From positions 405,661-469,660 of the forward strand of contig MOYA01000002.1 in NCBI GenBank assembly GCA_001899315.1: a stretch of DNA of 64,000 bases. The letters run 5' to 3'. This document shows, one piece after another, positions 25,983 through 34,846 of this stretch. Both the position numbers and the translations under genes were made by a program. The notes beneath the pieces are model-generated. The model did no database searches, was not told where the DNA came from, and saw only the letters and a program-made list of their open reading frames with translations. Position 1 is the first letter of the stretch. Every line of letters starts with the position of its first letter. This DNA comes from Candidatus Obscuribacter phosphatis (GTDB lineage Bacteria > Cyanobacteriota > Vampirovibrionia > Obscuribacterales > Obscuribacteraceae).

Positions 25983-26828
25983 TCAATCGATTGTGGCGAC
26001 TGCTTCGATCATCTTAATATATTGTGGATCTAGTTCGAAAGACAGAGCTTGCAGGTCTTCCTTCATATGTTCCTGGTCGCTTGTGCCGGTTAAGGGCAAA
26101 ATACCTATTTGCAGCGAAAAACGAAAAATCAGTTGGGCCATTGTGACGCCATATTTGGTGGCGACTGCCCGCACCGATGGTGATGCCAGGGCTCTGCCAT
26201 TGGCAGTTAATAGTGAAAAGCCTTGATAGACAATTTGATTTTCTGCGCAAACATCTCGCACATCTCTGTCCCAGCCCATAACGGCATAGCAGCGGTTTTG
26301 CACCACCATGGGTTTGATTTCGGCTTTTAAGCAAAGCTCTTCCAACTGGTCGGCGCTAAAATTGCTTACGCCGATTATTCTGGCTTTACCCGATTTGTAG
26401 ATTTTTTCGATGGCTTGCCAAACTTCCAGGTCTTCAGCGGTGAGGCCCCGTCTGCCATAAGGACCGTGCAAGACATAAGAGTCAATCACTTCGGTATGCA
26501 GATGTTCTAAGGAACTGGCGAAAGATTGTTCCACCTGTGTGGAGGGTCTGGCCTTGGCATCGTAAGGGGTGCGGTGGTCCTGTCCATTCACCGAAGTAAA
26601 CTTGGTCTGCAGGAAAAGCTCGTCGGGCTTCAAGCCGCCCTCATAAAGAGAAAGCAGAGCCTTGCCTACCAGTGCCTCGTCATAGTGAATCAGTTGATTG
26701 GCTGTGTCTATGGCTCTAAAGCCGGCTTTGACCGCCTTCAGCACCAGATCGGTGGTGGCTTCTTTCTTCCAGGCTGTGCCATACATTATTTGCGGTAGCT
26801 GCACGCCGTTTGCTGCGGTGAACTGCAT
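25983..26828 (-). CDS. aldo/keto reductase
   Basis: A 281-residue NADPH-dependent (beta/alpha)8 oxidoreductase. Catalytic residues can be placed: Asp in AIDTAN, Lys in FLQTKFTS and His in DSYVLHGP. The tyrosine segment reads DTANQLIHYDEALVG, two residues longer than the classical DTAxxYxNExxVG, as in a fungal-like subgroup written CQPKHYxExLVG. Cofactor-site parts GVSNFSADQLEEL and GTSDQEHMKEDL are present. ATG 26828 has GGAGG 5 nt upstream; the open frame starts eight codons earlier. Substrate unknown. Confidence 0.92.
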   Translation of the reverse strand: MQFTAANGVQLPQIMYGTAWKKEATTDLVLKAVKAGFRAIDTANQLIHYDEALVGKALLSLYEGGLKPDELFLQTKFTSVNGQDHRTPYDAKARPSTQVEQSFASSLEHLHTEVIDSYVLHGPYGRRGLTAEDLEVWQAIEKIYKSGKARIIGVSNFSADQLEELCLKAEIKPMVVQNRCYAVMGWDRDVRDVCAENQIVYQGFSLLTANGRALASPSVRAVATKYGVTMAQLIFRFSLQIGILPLTGTSDQEHMKEDLQALSFELDPQYIKMIEAVATID

Positions 26829-26941
26829 TTCATCCTCCAGAGAACCTGCCAATTATAGGATATATACAGCTTGTATATCGACAGGAAGGGGCTTTTCTTT
26901 CATAATCCCTATGAATGAGGTTTTAGTTTGCGGAGAGCGCC

Positions 26942-27763
26942 TTGGCGACGGCAACTCGATATATGCTTGCTGAAGGCTTGGGGGTGCGACCGCCGCTAAA
27001 GTGGGCCGGTGGCAAGCGCTGGCTGGTGCCGCATCTGCAAAAGATCTGGAAGAAGCACAGCCAGAGAAGACTGGTCGAGCCCTTTTGTGGGGGTCTGGCT
27101 GTAGCATTGGGCTTGCTGCCCGAGCAAGCCTTGCTCAATGACATCAATCCGCATGCCATCAACTTTTATCTCTGGCTCAAGAAAGGGCTCAAAGTACGTT
27201 TGACCATGCTCAACGAAGAGGAGTCTTTCTATCAGTGTCGAGCCCGTTTTAATGAGTTGAACAGCAAGGGCAAGGCGACAAGCAGAGAAGCCGCCGAGCT
27301 TTTTTACTATCTCAATCGAACCGGCTATAACGGACTTTGTCGCTTCAACAAGAAAGGTGAATTCAATGTACCTTTCGGGCGATATAAAACAATCAATTAT
27401 GATCAGTTTACCGATGAATTCAAGCATTATAAGTCGGTTTTCGCCAATTGGCAGTTTAGTGTTTCCGACTTTCAGTCGGTTGCTGTGCAAGACGACGACT
27501 TCATTTATGCCGATCCTCCCTACGACGTAGAGTTTACTCAGTATTCAAAAGAAGGTTTTGCCTGGGAAGATCAGGTGAGACTAGCAAATTGGTTGGCAGC
27601 TCATCCGGGACCGGTGGTGCTTTCCAACCAAGCCACCAGCCGCGTGCTCAAGCTCTACAAAAGCCTGGGCTTCAAGACCAAGATTCTAGATGCGCCAAGG
27701 CTAATCAGTTGCACCGGTGATCGTGCCAGCGCTAGAGAAGTGCTGGCTGTCAAAGGAGTGTAA
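26942..27763 (+). CDS. DNA adenine N6-methyltransferase (Dam/DpnM-type)
   Basis: A 273-residue alpha-class adenine methyltransferase. Motif X PPLKWAGGKRW, motif I LVEPFCGGLAVALGL and motif IV YADPPYD appear in that order, with the NRTGYNGLCRFN target-recognition segment typical of DpnM/EcoRV/Dam enzymes. TTG 26942 is a plausible start (GGAGA just upstream); ATG 26963 is an alternative and still precedes motif X. It stops 2 nt before a PD-(D/E)XK gene, so it is the protecting partner of a type II restriction-modification pair. GATC-like recognition is an inference from the family. Confidence 0.93.
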   Translation: MATATRYMLAEGLGVRPPLKWAGGKRWLVPHLQKIWKKHSQRRLVEPFCGGLAVALGLLPEQALLNDINPHAINFYLWLKKGLKVRLTMLNEEESFYQCRARFNELNSKGKATSREAAELFYYLNRTGYNGLCRFNKKGEFNVPFGRYKTINYDQFTDEFKHYKSVFANWQFSVSDFQSVAVQDDDFIYADPPYDVEFTQYSKEGFAWEDQVRLANWLAAHPGPVVLSNQATSRVLKLYKSLGFKTKILDAPRLISCTGDRASAREVLAVKGV

Positions 27764-27765
27764 CT

Positions 27766-29112
27766 TTGTCTCTGGCAAATGACACTGCCTGGCAAGATTT
27801 TTTGCAACGCAGTTATGCCCTTGGTGATTTGCAAGCGCGCGGTCTAGCTTTTGTCAATGCAGATGCGCTCAAGCCATTTAGAGAGCCGCGTTTGATGGCA
27901 AAGCTCGACACTTTGAGCGAACGACCGCTTGTCTTTAGAGACTACGGCTTAAACATCCTGCCTGTGCAAAACGGCTTGTATTGCTTGTTTCGAGACCCTG
28001 AAAATAGGCTCTACTACCGCTTTGACGATTGCTTTGAGAAATTAGAAACAGAAGCCTATCAATCTAAAGTTGATTTGCAGTCTTTTGATAGTTTCAAATG
28101 TGGTGGCGCCTTGAGCAGTGAATCGCAGGTTATTGACTATGCCTATCTCTCTGGTTTGCTGCAAACATTCTGTGCCGACGAGGCTCTACAACTGACTATT
28201 CGTGGGCGCTCTTTCACCGGGCAATTCAATCTCACCTTGCCCGAAGGTCAAGTAATTACAGTCTCTAATGTGCAGTTAGAAATTGATGCAGGTTATGAGA
28301 GTGCCGACAATCTCATCCTGATTGAAGCAAAGATCGGTAGGCGTAGTGATTTCAATATCAGGCAGCTTCTTTTTCCGTTCTATCAATGGCGCACACGCAC
28401 TCATAAGCCGGTAAGACCAATTTTTCTGACTTATTCAAACGGCGAAATAGTACTGACTGAGTTTCGAATCGGCGAGAGTTTTGGCGAAATCGAAGTGGTG
28501 TCTAATCGGGCATTTGTCATTAACGACAATCCGGCCGCTCTTATCGATTTTGATGCTGCGCTTGCCGCTGTGCCTTTGCTCGAAGAACCGGCTGCGCTCA
28601 CTGATAGTATTCCATTTCCGCAAGCCGATGACATGGATCGACTGGTAGACCTAGTGCAATTTATTGCTTTTGAACCAGCCAGTAAAAGCAAGATCGCCGA
28701 ACATTTTGAATTTGAAGAGAGACAAGCTGACTATTACGGCAATGCCGCCGCTTATCTAGGGCTGGCACGGCGCAATCGCGGCAGCAATCGTGGTTTTGAA
28801 ATCACCGAAGCTGGCTCGACTTTTTTGTCTATAGCATCACGTACCCAGAGAACCCGAGCTCTCTTGGCTCGCATGCTAGCCGTACCCAGTCTGCGAGAAT
28901 CACTAATTCTTTTAGCACAACGTGATTTTGATGTGAACGCCGTCAAAAATTTTGAAGTTCAAGAAATATTGAGCCGTCATACAAGCTTGAAAAGTGGCTC
29001 GGACACTTGCTACAGACGGGCGATTACAGTAAAAATGTGGCTTTCCTGGTTGAGAAAGAACTCGATTTTTCAAGAAAAAAGGCAGTATCATTTGCAGCAT
29101 GTCATTCGATGA
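27766..29112 (+). CDS. type II restriction endonuclease, PD-(D/E)XK fold
   Basis: A 448-residue protein starting at TTG with AAAGGAG upstream. The nuclease core is visible as LEIDAGYESADNLILIEAKIG, split as Asp174 and Glu187-Ala-Lys189, followed by a helix RQLLFPFYQWR. The N-terminal ~150 residues and the C-terminal ~150 residues (FEFEERQADYYGNAAAYLG, winged-helix-like) probably recognise DNA. It differs from the 288-residue DpnII design. Position directly after the adenine methyltransferase, nearly head to tail, supports the assignment. Recognition site not readable. Confidence 0.85.
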   Translation: MSLANDTAWQDFLQRSYALGDLQARGLAFVNADALKPFREPRLMAKLDTLSERPLVFRDYGLNILPVQNGLYCLFRDPENRLYYRFDDCFEKLETEAYQSKVDLQSFDSFKCGGALSSESQVIDYAYLSGLLQTFCADEALQLTIRGRSFTGQFNLTLPEGQVITVSNVQLEIDAGYESADNLILIEAKIGRRSDFNIRQLLFPFYQWRTRTHKPVRPIFLTYSNGEIVLTEFRIGESFGEIEVVSNRAFVINDNPAALIDFDAALAAVPLLEEPAALTDSIPFPQADDMDRLVDLVQFIAFEPASKSKIAEHFEFEERQADYYGNAAAYLGLARRNRGSNRGFEITEAGSTFLSIASRTQRTRALLARMLAVPSLRESLILLAQRDFDVNAVKNFEVQEILSRHTSLKSGSDTCYRRAITVKMWLSWLRKNSIFQEKRQYHLQHVIR

Positions 29113-30070
29113 AGAACTAGTACCGCTTCCTGTACCGCCTTTGCATATTCTTCTTGCCGCGCAAGAAAAAGAGCTGGGGCGTCCGCTCAGTGAGAGCGAA
29201 ATCAATAAAATTAGAGATGATGCCGTCTGTGTAATGGTGCCGCGCTCAAAAAGAGCCACTGTTGAAGAAGGCAAAATAGTCGATATTGATTTTGAGAACG
29301 CGGCTATAGACTGGCATAAAAGACGCATTGAGTTTGTCGAAGCATGCTGGCCCAGTGTGGTCCTCTATGTTTTGACCGGTGGCGCCGGGGCTCCGGTCTG
29401 TCGTGAAATTTTGAACGAGTCAGGTTTTGATGTGAGCAGGCGTGACTTTGACAAAGGTCTGACCAAGCATGTCATCTCTCAAATGAGCGGCATCTATCCG
29501 GCTGACAAAGAAGAGTTGAGTCAGATTGCCCGGCATACCACCTATTATGTGGTGCGCAGCCAACCCTTCAAAGCAAGCGAGGCCCTGGCGCAGTCCAAGC
29601 GTTTTTTAGCATTGATAAGAGCCCTGGCAGAGGCGCCGGCTCTCTCTCTATCACTTGAAAGTGCCGGGCTTGCCCATTCACTTGCCGCTTGGCGGGCCGT
29701 GAGCGAACTGGCGGCGCAAGACGAGTTGGCAGCTCTTGTTTCTGGTTTTGTCGCCATGCCCATACGTTTCGAAGATATCTATTACTCTTGCGGAATGCAC
29801 ATGCTTGGGCTGCCTGACTTTATCATTTCGGCTTCAACGCTTTCTGCCACCGGCTGCGCGCCCGAACGTTTTGCCGAAACGGCGCGAGACCTCTTTCATG
29901 AGATGGGTTACTTTCTGCTCTCTGAAGGCGAGAAGTTTCAAGCCGGTCATACTTTTTCTTTGACCAGAGAAAGCGGCAAAGTAAAGGCTCAGATTGAGAG
30001 CTGTAAGCATATTGCCGAAGAAGATGTGCGTTTCAATCCCTTTGGCATGTTGCGACTTTTGCCTGAATAA
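29099..30070 (+). CDS. unrecognised third gene of the restriction-modification cassette
   Basis: A 323-residue protein whose start overlaps the endonuclease gene by 14 nt, so it should be translationally coupled. The N-terminus (ELVPLPVPPLHILLAAQEKE) is followed by a charged helical region, a middle Leu/Ala-rich part (KRFLALIRALAEAPALS), and a C-terminal ~80 residues (YYSCGMHMLGLPDFIIS) that recall DUF4261-type domains from memory, with low certainty. It may be an accessory or immunity-like protein of the cassette, or an unrelated passenger. No nuclease, helicase or HTH motif was seen. Confidence 0.7.
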   Translation: MSFDEELVPLPVPPLHILLAAQEKELGRPLSESEINKIRDDAVCVMVPRSKRATVEEGKIVDIDFENAAIDWHKRRIEFVEACWPSVVLYVLTGGAGAPVCREILNESGFDVSRRDFDKGLTKHVISQMSGIYPADKEELSQIARHTTYYVVRSQPFKASEALAQSKRFLALIRALAEAPALSLSLESAGLAHSLAAWRAVSELAAQDELAALVSGFVAMPIRFEDIYYSCGMHMLGLPDFIISASTLSATGCAPERFAETARDLFHEMGYFLLSEGEKFQAGHTFSLTRESGKVKAQIESCKHIAEEDVRFNPFGMLRLLPE

Positions 30071-30080
30071 GTTTAGGGCA

Positions 30081-30233
30081 GTTTCAAGAGACGGATTTTT
30101 CTATTGCCTTTTCAAATGCAGAATTAGGCTGGTTTCAAGAGACGGATTTTTCTATTGCCTTTTCAAATGCAAAATTAGGCCGGTTTCAATAGCCAGTCAT
30201 TTCTATCGCCTTGTCAAAGGCAAGCTCTAGCGC
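30081..30233 (-). repeat. three tandem 51-bp copies of a kinase gene's 3' end
   Basis: Units start at 30081, 30132 and 30183, with an exact period of 51 bp (17 codons). The unit at 30183 contains the last codons and TGA of the minus-strand kinase gene (ending AFDKAIEMTGY). The two downstream copies, which differ from each other at two positions, read in the same frame as ..AFEKAIEKSVS-stop each. So each copy carries its own in-frame stop codon. Confidence 0.9.
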
Positions 30234-31751
30234 CGCGGCTGATTGAAAGCGCTCTTTCTTATCTTTTGCCAAGCAGCGCTCTAATATTTCGGTGAGATAT
30301 TGATTCACCGCCGGTGGTTGCGAGATGAGACCAATTTTCGGCGGTGCATCTTGCAAATGTCTCATCATAATAGACACCGCGTCGTTGTCGGGATAGGGCA
30401 TGTCTCCATGCACGGCCTCATAGAATGTACAACCTAGACTATAGATATCTGCTCTTTCGTCCACTGTTTCACCGCGGCATTGCTCGGGGCTCATATAAGG
30501 GGCGCTGCCGATGACGTGACCGGTCATGGTAATGCGATTGTCATTAACAATAAGCGGTCTTGCCAGTCCAAAATCAAGCAACTTTGCCCGCACCATATGT
30601 CCGGTACGGTCGTGCTTTTCCTTTGTCATCACCATTATGTTTGATGGCTTTACATCGCGGTGAACTATTCCAGCTTTATGGGCATGGCTCAGGGCTTGGC
30701 AGATTTGTTTGAAGACTAGTAAGAGGGCTTGAAAAGGCGGTGTTGGTCGGCTTTCTAACCAGTCGTTCAAGGTCTTGCCGTCAAGATATTCCATAACCAG
30801 ATAGGGCTGCCCTCTTTCGGCTATGCCGAAATCTCTCACTTCAATAATATGAGGGTGACTCAAGTTTCCATTGATAGCCGCTTCTCTCATAAATCTTGCT
30901 TTGGCATCGGGCTGCAAATATGCATCGGCAACTAAAATCTTTACCGCCACAGTATTGCCGAGATTGCGATGAGAAGCGCGAAATACCAGGCTTGAGCCGC
31001 CGCCGCCCAAAGTATCTTGCAGAATATATTTATTGTCTAAAATGGTGCCAAGCATCTGACTATCTTCAGGTTCAGTCGCAGCCGCATCAATTGTTTTTTC
31101 CCTCGCAAGATACAAATGGGGAAAGACTAGGGCGCCTTCGGCATCGATTTTTTGTCTCAGGTCTTGCAGTTCGTCTCTCAGCTTCTCTTTTGATATCTGC
31201 AGCTTTTCTTGGGCTAGAAAAGACAAAACAGCGCCCTCGTCCAATTCAAGGGCTTGGTGCTTGGCAGCAAGTTCTAAGAGTTTAAATTGAACACCAGACA
31301 AAATATAAGCTAAACCATGCAGCGAAGCGGTCATTTTTTCTTTGTCTACGATAACCTTGCCCAAGGTGAAAGTATGGCTGGTAAGTCTAGCCTGGCGTCT
31401 TAATTGAGCTCTGACGCGGGCGCCTAATTCGGTCATTTTGAAGGGTTTGGTGACATAATCATCGGCGCCGCTATCAAGACCGGTTTCTTTCTCTTTTGGG
31501 TCAGACCTGCCGGTGAGCATAATCACCGGTGCCGTCAAGTTGTTCTCTCTATACTGCGTCAGTATGTCTATGCCGCTCAAGTCGGGCAGGTCCCAGTCCA
31601 AGATCACTAAGTCGAGAGGCTTTGAGAGTGCTATCTCTAAAGCAGTCGAGCCGTCGTAAGCCTGCCAGGCGACATGGCCCTCAAATTCAAGAAAAGAGGC
31701 GATCATCTGCGCCAATTCTCGGTCATCTTCAACGATTAGTATTTGCGGCAT
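30186..31751 (-). CDS. response regulator-wHTH-Ser/Thr kinase fusion
   Basis: A 521-residue signalling fusion. Residues 1-117 form a receiver domain (IVEDD, phospho-accepting Asp52 in VILDWDLP, Lys102 in YVTKPF). Residues ~123-215 resemble an OmpR/PhoB winged helix, though divergent. Residues ~235-510 are a Hanks-type kinase: GGGGSSLVFRA (divergent Gly loop), VAVKIL, HRDVKPSN, LDFGLARP and APYMSPEQC. No transmembrane segment. A phospho-signal from a histidine kinase could therefore control Ser/Thr phosphorylation. A paralog stands at 53432-55024. No sensor kinase is adjacent here. Confidence 0.93.
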   Translation of the reverse strand: MPQILIVEDDRELAQMIASFLEFEGHVAWQAYDGSTALEIALSKPLDLVILDWDLPDLSGIDILTQYRENNLTAPVIMLTGRSDPKEKETGLDSGADDYVTKPFKMTELGARVRAQLRRQARLTSHTFTLGKVIVDKEKMTASLHGLAYILSGVQFKLLELAAKHQALELDEGAVLSFLAQEKLQISKEKLRDELQDLRQKIDAEGALVFPHLYLAREKTIDAAATEPEDSQMLGTILDNKYILQDTLGGGGSSLVFRASHRNLGNTVAVKILVADAYLQPDAKARFMREAAINGNLSHPHIIEVRDFGIAERGQPYLVMEYLDGKTLNDWLESRPTPPFQALLLVFKQICQALSHAHKAGIVHRDVKPSNIMVMTKEKHDRTGHMVRAKLLDFGLARPLIVNDNRITMTGHVIGSAPYMSPEQCRGETVDERADIYSLGCTFYEAVHGDMPYPDNDAVSIMMRHLQDAPPKIGLISQPPAVNQYLTEILERCLAKDKKERFQSAAALELAFDKAIEMTGY

Positions 31752-31804
31752 CAGCTTAGGGTTAGCCTAACTCTTGAAAGGGTAAATCTTTTTTGGAGGT
31801 GCCT

Positions 31805-32824
31805 ATGAAAGAGCATAATCTCGGCGACCAGGTTTTTAAGGATAACCGAATTAAGGGCGATGACGGCAAAGAAAGAAAAATTGTCGATATTGCCGAGGAT
31901 ACATGGGCAGGCCCTGGTCTTAAACTTCATACCGAAAATTTGGCTCCTGAAACCGTTAAAGACAAGCCGCAGGCTAATTTAACCGACAAATCAGGCGATA
32001 AATCAGGCGATAAACACTTAGATGCGAAAAACGCCGCCGAGCTTGGTGATTTGAGGGCCCAGCCCGGCTCTCAGTCTCGACAAGAGCTTTTGCAAGCTGC
32101 CAGTCATCGCATCAAAGAACTGAACAATATGCTGCACCAGCCCGGCAAACCCCTAGCCGGTTCAGAGCTTGAGTTGGTTGGTTTTGACAACAAAGGGCGG
32201 CTGCTTTTGATTCACCGTGCTGATGGCGATGCCCAAGGCAACGGGGCGGGCAAGATAGATTTTAAGGTGCTGGTGGACGGCGAGACCGGCAAGATAGTGG
32301 CTAAAACAAAGCCGGATGACATCAATCAATGGCAAAAGAGCGCCGATTACAATAAGGGTGATAAGGACAGTCTCAAGAAAGATACTGCTTCCGAGCATTT
32401 ACCTAAAGACTGGAGTCGAGAAGAGCGAGACGGCGGTGTAGTGCTTAAGAATAAGGCTGGTTTGGTTATGTCGGTCAGTGATAGATTTGGCGATAGTCGC
32501 CACCTTAAGCGCGATCATGCCGGCACTCTTACCGAAGTGACCATCAGCATAGGTTCGACAAGCGAGACCTATCGTCGCGGACCGTCAAGCAGCGGCGTGG
32601 AGAACGAGCTTTGGTATCAGATGCCCTATAAGCCAGAGGAAAAGCCAAAAGGCTTTAAGATTGAGCTTGATGGCGAGGGCAATTTATATAAAGCAAGCAG
32701 TGCCAAAGAACGGCGCATCTATAGGGCTGACGGCTCAATTATTGAGGAAGGTCCGGACGGTAGAAAAATGGTAAGAAAGGTAGAGCCCCTGGTTTTGCCC
32801 GGCAATGATACTCGACTGGCCTAG
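31805..32824 (+). CDS. hypothetical hydrophilic protein
   Basis: A 339-residue, strongly charged protein with no signal peptide. The first ~100 residues are low-complexity (DKSGDKSGDK). The rest alternates short beta-like segments with Asp/Gly turns (LVGFDNKGRLLLIHRADGDA; VDGETGKIVAKTKPDD; YRADGSIIEEGPDGRKM), a style shared with the N-terminal part of the giant gene downstream. ATG 31805 has GGAGG 5 nt upstream. Its stop interleaves with that of the convergent neighbour (CTAG). Divergent from the receiver-kinase fusion. No family recognised. Confidence 0.65.
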   Translation: MKEHNLGDQVFKDNRIKGDDGKERKIVDIAEDTWAGPGLKLHTENLAPETVKDKPQANLTDKSGDKSGDKHLDAKNAAELGDLRAQPGSQSRQELLQAASHRIKELNNMLHQPGKPLAGSELELVGFDNKGRLLLIHRADGDAQGNGAGKIDFKVLVDGETGKIVAKTKPDDINQWQKSADYNKGDKDSLKKDTASEHLPKDWSREERDGGVVLKNKAGLVMSVSDRFGDSRHLKRDHAGTLTEVTISIGSTSETYRRGPSSSGVENELWYQMPYKPEEKPKGFKIELDGEGNLYKASSAKERRIYRADGSIIEEGPDGRKMVRKVEPLVLPGNDTRLA

Positions 32825-33963
32825 AGTTTCCGGCAGCTCAGCTCTAATTCTCGCTCACCTGAAATAGAGTAGAAAAGGCTGCCTGTCTGCATATCTAAAC
32901 GTAGTTTTGCCACAGCAAAAGTTTCGGGCATGCGACCTTCTTGATTAATCACAGTCATTGGTTCGGTTAGATAATAGCTTTCTTCACCGGCAGCTGTGCG
33001 GTAATGATGGGCTTTCCAGCCGTTATTGAGATAGGCGGTGCTATAGGCGCCCTGATTAGCCTCAAGATAGACATTGCCTGTATTCGGGTCTACAACAAGC
33101 CCCGAGAGTATAAAAAATCTGATGTCGCCATCTTCAGGCGAAAGCATCGAAAAGACATAGTCTTGGCGACCTTCAGCTTTCTTGATCAAACAGCCGTCAG
33201 CCATCGAAACCAGCTGCACGCCCTCTCTGTCGTAACTGACCTGCCAGAGTAGTTGTCCTGCTTCATCATGAACCAATAAGTCCGGCTTGTCTTGCTGAAA
33301 GTGTTGCTCTTGTAGTTCAAACGCGGCAGCGGCTTTTGCGCTTTCTTGATTTTCCGAGGTCGACTTTCCCGCAAATGTTTCAGCGTCAGAAGATTCGGCT
33401 GTTTCTATGAACTGAGCCAAAAAGGTCTTTTCGTCTATAACGCTCAAGTCTGAAAGCATGTACATAAGCTCGCCGCTTTCAAAGTAAGTTGATAGCACTT
33501 GCTCAATGCCGGTTTCGGTTCTAACGCTTACGCCTATAGGGTCGCCGCTGAAGCACCGGAGCACGGCTTCAGTTTTTTGTTCGGCACTCTCGCCTGGTTC
33601 CGATTGGGGCTGATGTTCAAGCACGCCTGCCTTGATGAGCATTTCCAACGATTGGCGCATCGCTTTTCGGTCTTCTTCTCTAGGAAATAGAGTTTGACCG
33701 AGGCTGTCGGCGCTATTAACTTTGGGTGCTATGGCAAGAGCTTCGGGCGGCAAGAGGTCACTTGCCCGACCAAAGGCGGCCGATATGCCGCTCGCTTTGC
33801 CGCTCTTCAGCCCATCGATATAATGGCGATACCTTTCCAGGTGCTCGGCCATGCCCCCTTGTGTTCCGCTAGCTTTCTTATCTTGGCTCAAATTGGCTAC
33901 TCTATAGTTACTTACATACTTATGGTTCAGTGCTGAAGAACTCTTACAGTTTACCGCAATCAT
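32821..33963 (-). CDS. hypothetical protein
   Basis: A 380-residue soluble protein without signal peptide or transmembrane helix. The first ~130 residues look helical (MAEHLERYRHYIDGLKSG; EEDRKAMRQSLEMLIKAG); the rest is mainly beta with Gly turns (LWQVSYDREGVQLVSMADG; VVDPNTGNVYLEANQGAYST). No known family, motif or active site. It converges on the preceding gene with a 4-nt overlap in which both use the same CTAG for TAG stops. Function unknown. Confidence 0.65.
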   Translation of the reverse strand: MIAVNCKSSSALNHKYVSNYRVANLSQDKKASGTQGGMAEHLERYRHYIDGLKSGKASGISAAFGRASDLLPPEALAIAPKVNSADSLGQTLFPREEDRKAMRQSLEMLIKAGVLEHQPQSEPGESAEQKTEAVLRCFSGDPIGVSVRTETGIEQVLSTYFESGELMYMLSDLSVIDEKTFLAQFIETAESSDAETFAGKSTSENQESAKAAAAFELQEQHFQQDKPDLLVHDEAGQLLWQVSYDREGVQLVSMADGCLIKKAEGRQDYVFSMLSPEDGDIRFFILSGLVVDPNTGNVYLEANQGAYSTAYLNNGWKAHHYRTAAGEESYYLTEPMTVINQEGRMPETFAVAKLRLDMQTGSLFYSISGERELELSCRKL

Positions 33964-34141
33964 GAAGATTTGAAGAGATCAGGAATCCCGAGGGGGCTGG
34001 GGCTTTTCTGGCAAATTACTTGAATTTGGCATCAACCTTTCTTGAAAAATCACTGCCTTCGTATGTGGTGGCAACTTCCCTTTTGTTCCGGCTTCTAATA
34101 ATACTCTTGGAATTTGTGCAGCGGAGGGCGCACTTCACAGC

Positions 34142-34168
34142 TTGTGAATATGCTGTATCCGCTATAAT
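34142..34168 (+). promoter_or_regulatory. sigma70-type promoter before the 34205 gene
   Basis: A -35 hexamer TTGTGA (34142-34147) and a perfect -10 TATAAT (34163-34168) are 15 nt apart, slightly short of the ideal. The start codon of the next gene is 36 nt downstream of the -10. Confidence 0.5.
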
Positions 34169-34204
34169 TGCCAGGGTCGAAGCCATAACAATAAGGTGGG
34201 AAGA

Positions 34205-34846
34205 ATGGCTCTCTTGGATACTAAGCCGGTTAGACTGGCGCTCAGGCTGATTTGTCTGGGGCCGGCTAGAGAGAAAAGCTTACCCTTTCTGGAAACCGTC
34301 CGAAGCGCGCTTGTAAATTCTAAAGTGACTTCGAAGTACAAAGCTATTGCCGTAGAGCATATTTCTTTTCGCGACAAAGACTACGACTTGCTTGAATTTG
34401 CACTGCCGATCGGTTTCAGCTCTTCTGGTTCCATCTGCCAGATCTTCTATCCTCATAAAACCACAGATGCCATTCTCAATCTCGCCACGGGCTATTCAGC
34501 AATCAGTGTTCTCTTCTGTGTAGATGCAAGTTCCAGCCAAACCGACATCGCAGGGGCTTTCGAAGAGATGAACGCGCAGCTTGCCTTTTTTGACATGCGA
34601 TTTGGCTATAAGTATGATGCCGTACCAATACTGGTAGCGTTTATTGGTGATAGTGAATCTGATTTCGCTCTTGTACCAGATCTTGAAAAGCTTTTGCCGG
34701 TGGAAGATCCGCTTGTACACAAGCTAAGATCTCGGGACGATAAAGACATTCTGCGGGCTTTCTCCGACCTCATAAATGCCATTTGTATCTCCACTTCTCT
34801 GGGCGAGTCTGAAAGCTCGGATCTTACAGTTCATCTTTGCCAGTAG
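34205..34846 (+). CDS. degenerate small-GTPase-like protein
   Basis: A 213-residue alpha/beta protein. Its order of segments recalls MglA/Arf-type G domains: a P-loop-like LICLGPAREKSLPF in which the GKT/S signature is missing, a switch-like LPIGFSSSGSICQIFYPH, then SAISVLFCVDASSS (like the DGVVFVADS strand) and VPILVAFIGDSESDF where NKxD would be. Without the P-loop lysine and NKxD it should not bind GTP normally. This reading is inference from pattern only. ATG 34205 with AAGGTGG upstream is preferred over GTG 34196. It lies 168 nt before the giant gene. Confidence 0.5.
   Translation: MALLDTKPVRLALRLICLGPAREKSLPFLETVRSALVNSKVTSKYKAIAVEHISFRDKDYDLLEFALPIGFSSSGSICQIFYPHKTTDAILNLATGYSAISVLFCVDASSSQTDIAGAFEEMNAQLAFFDMRFGYKYDAVPILVAFIGDSESDFALVPDLEKLLPVEDPLVHKLRSRDDKDILRAFSDLINAICISTSLGESESSDLTVHLCQ

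Noticed and set aside
29994..30230. Plus-strand ORF with VSRDGFFYCLFK repeats
   Set aside because: It is the reverse strand of the triplicated kinase 3' end; the repeat explains it.
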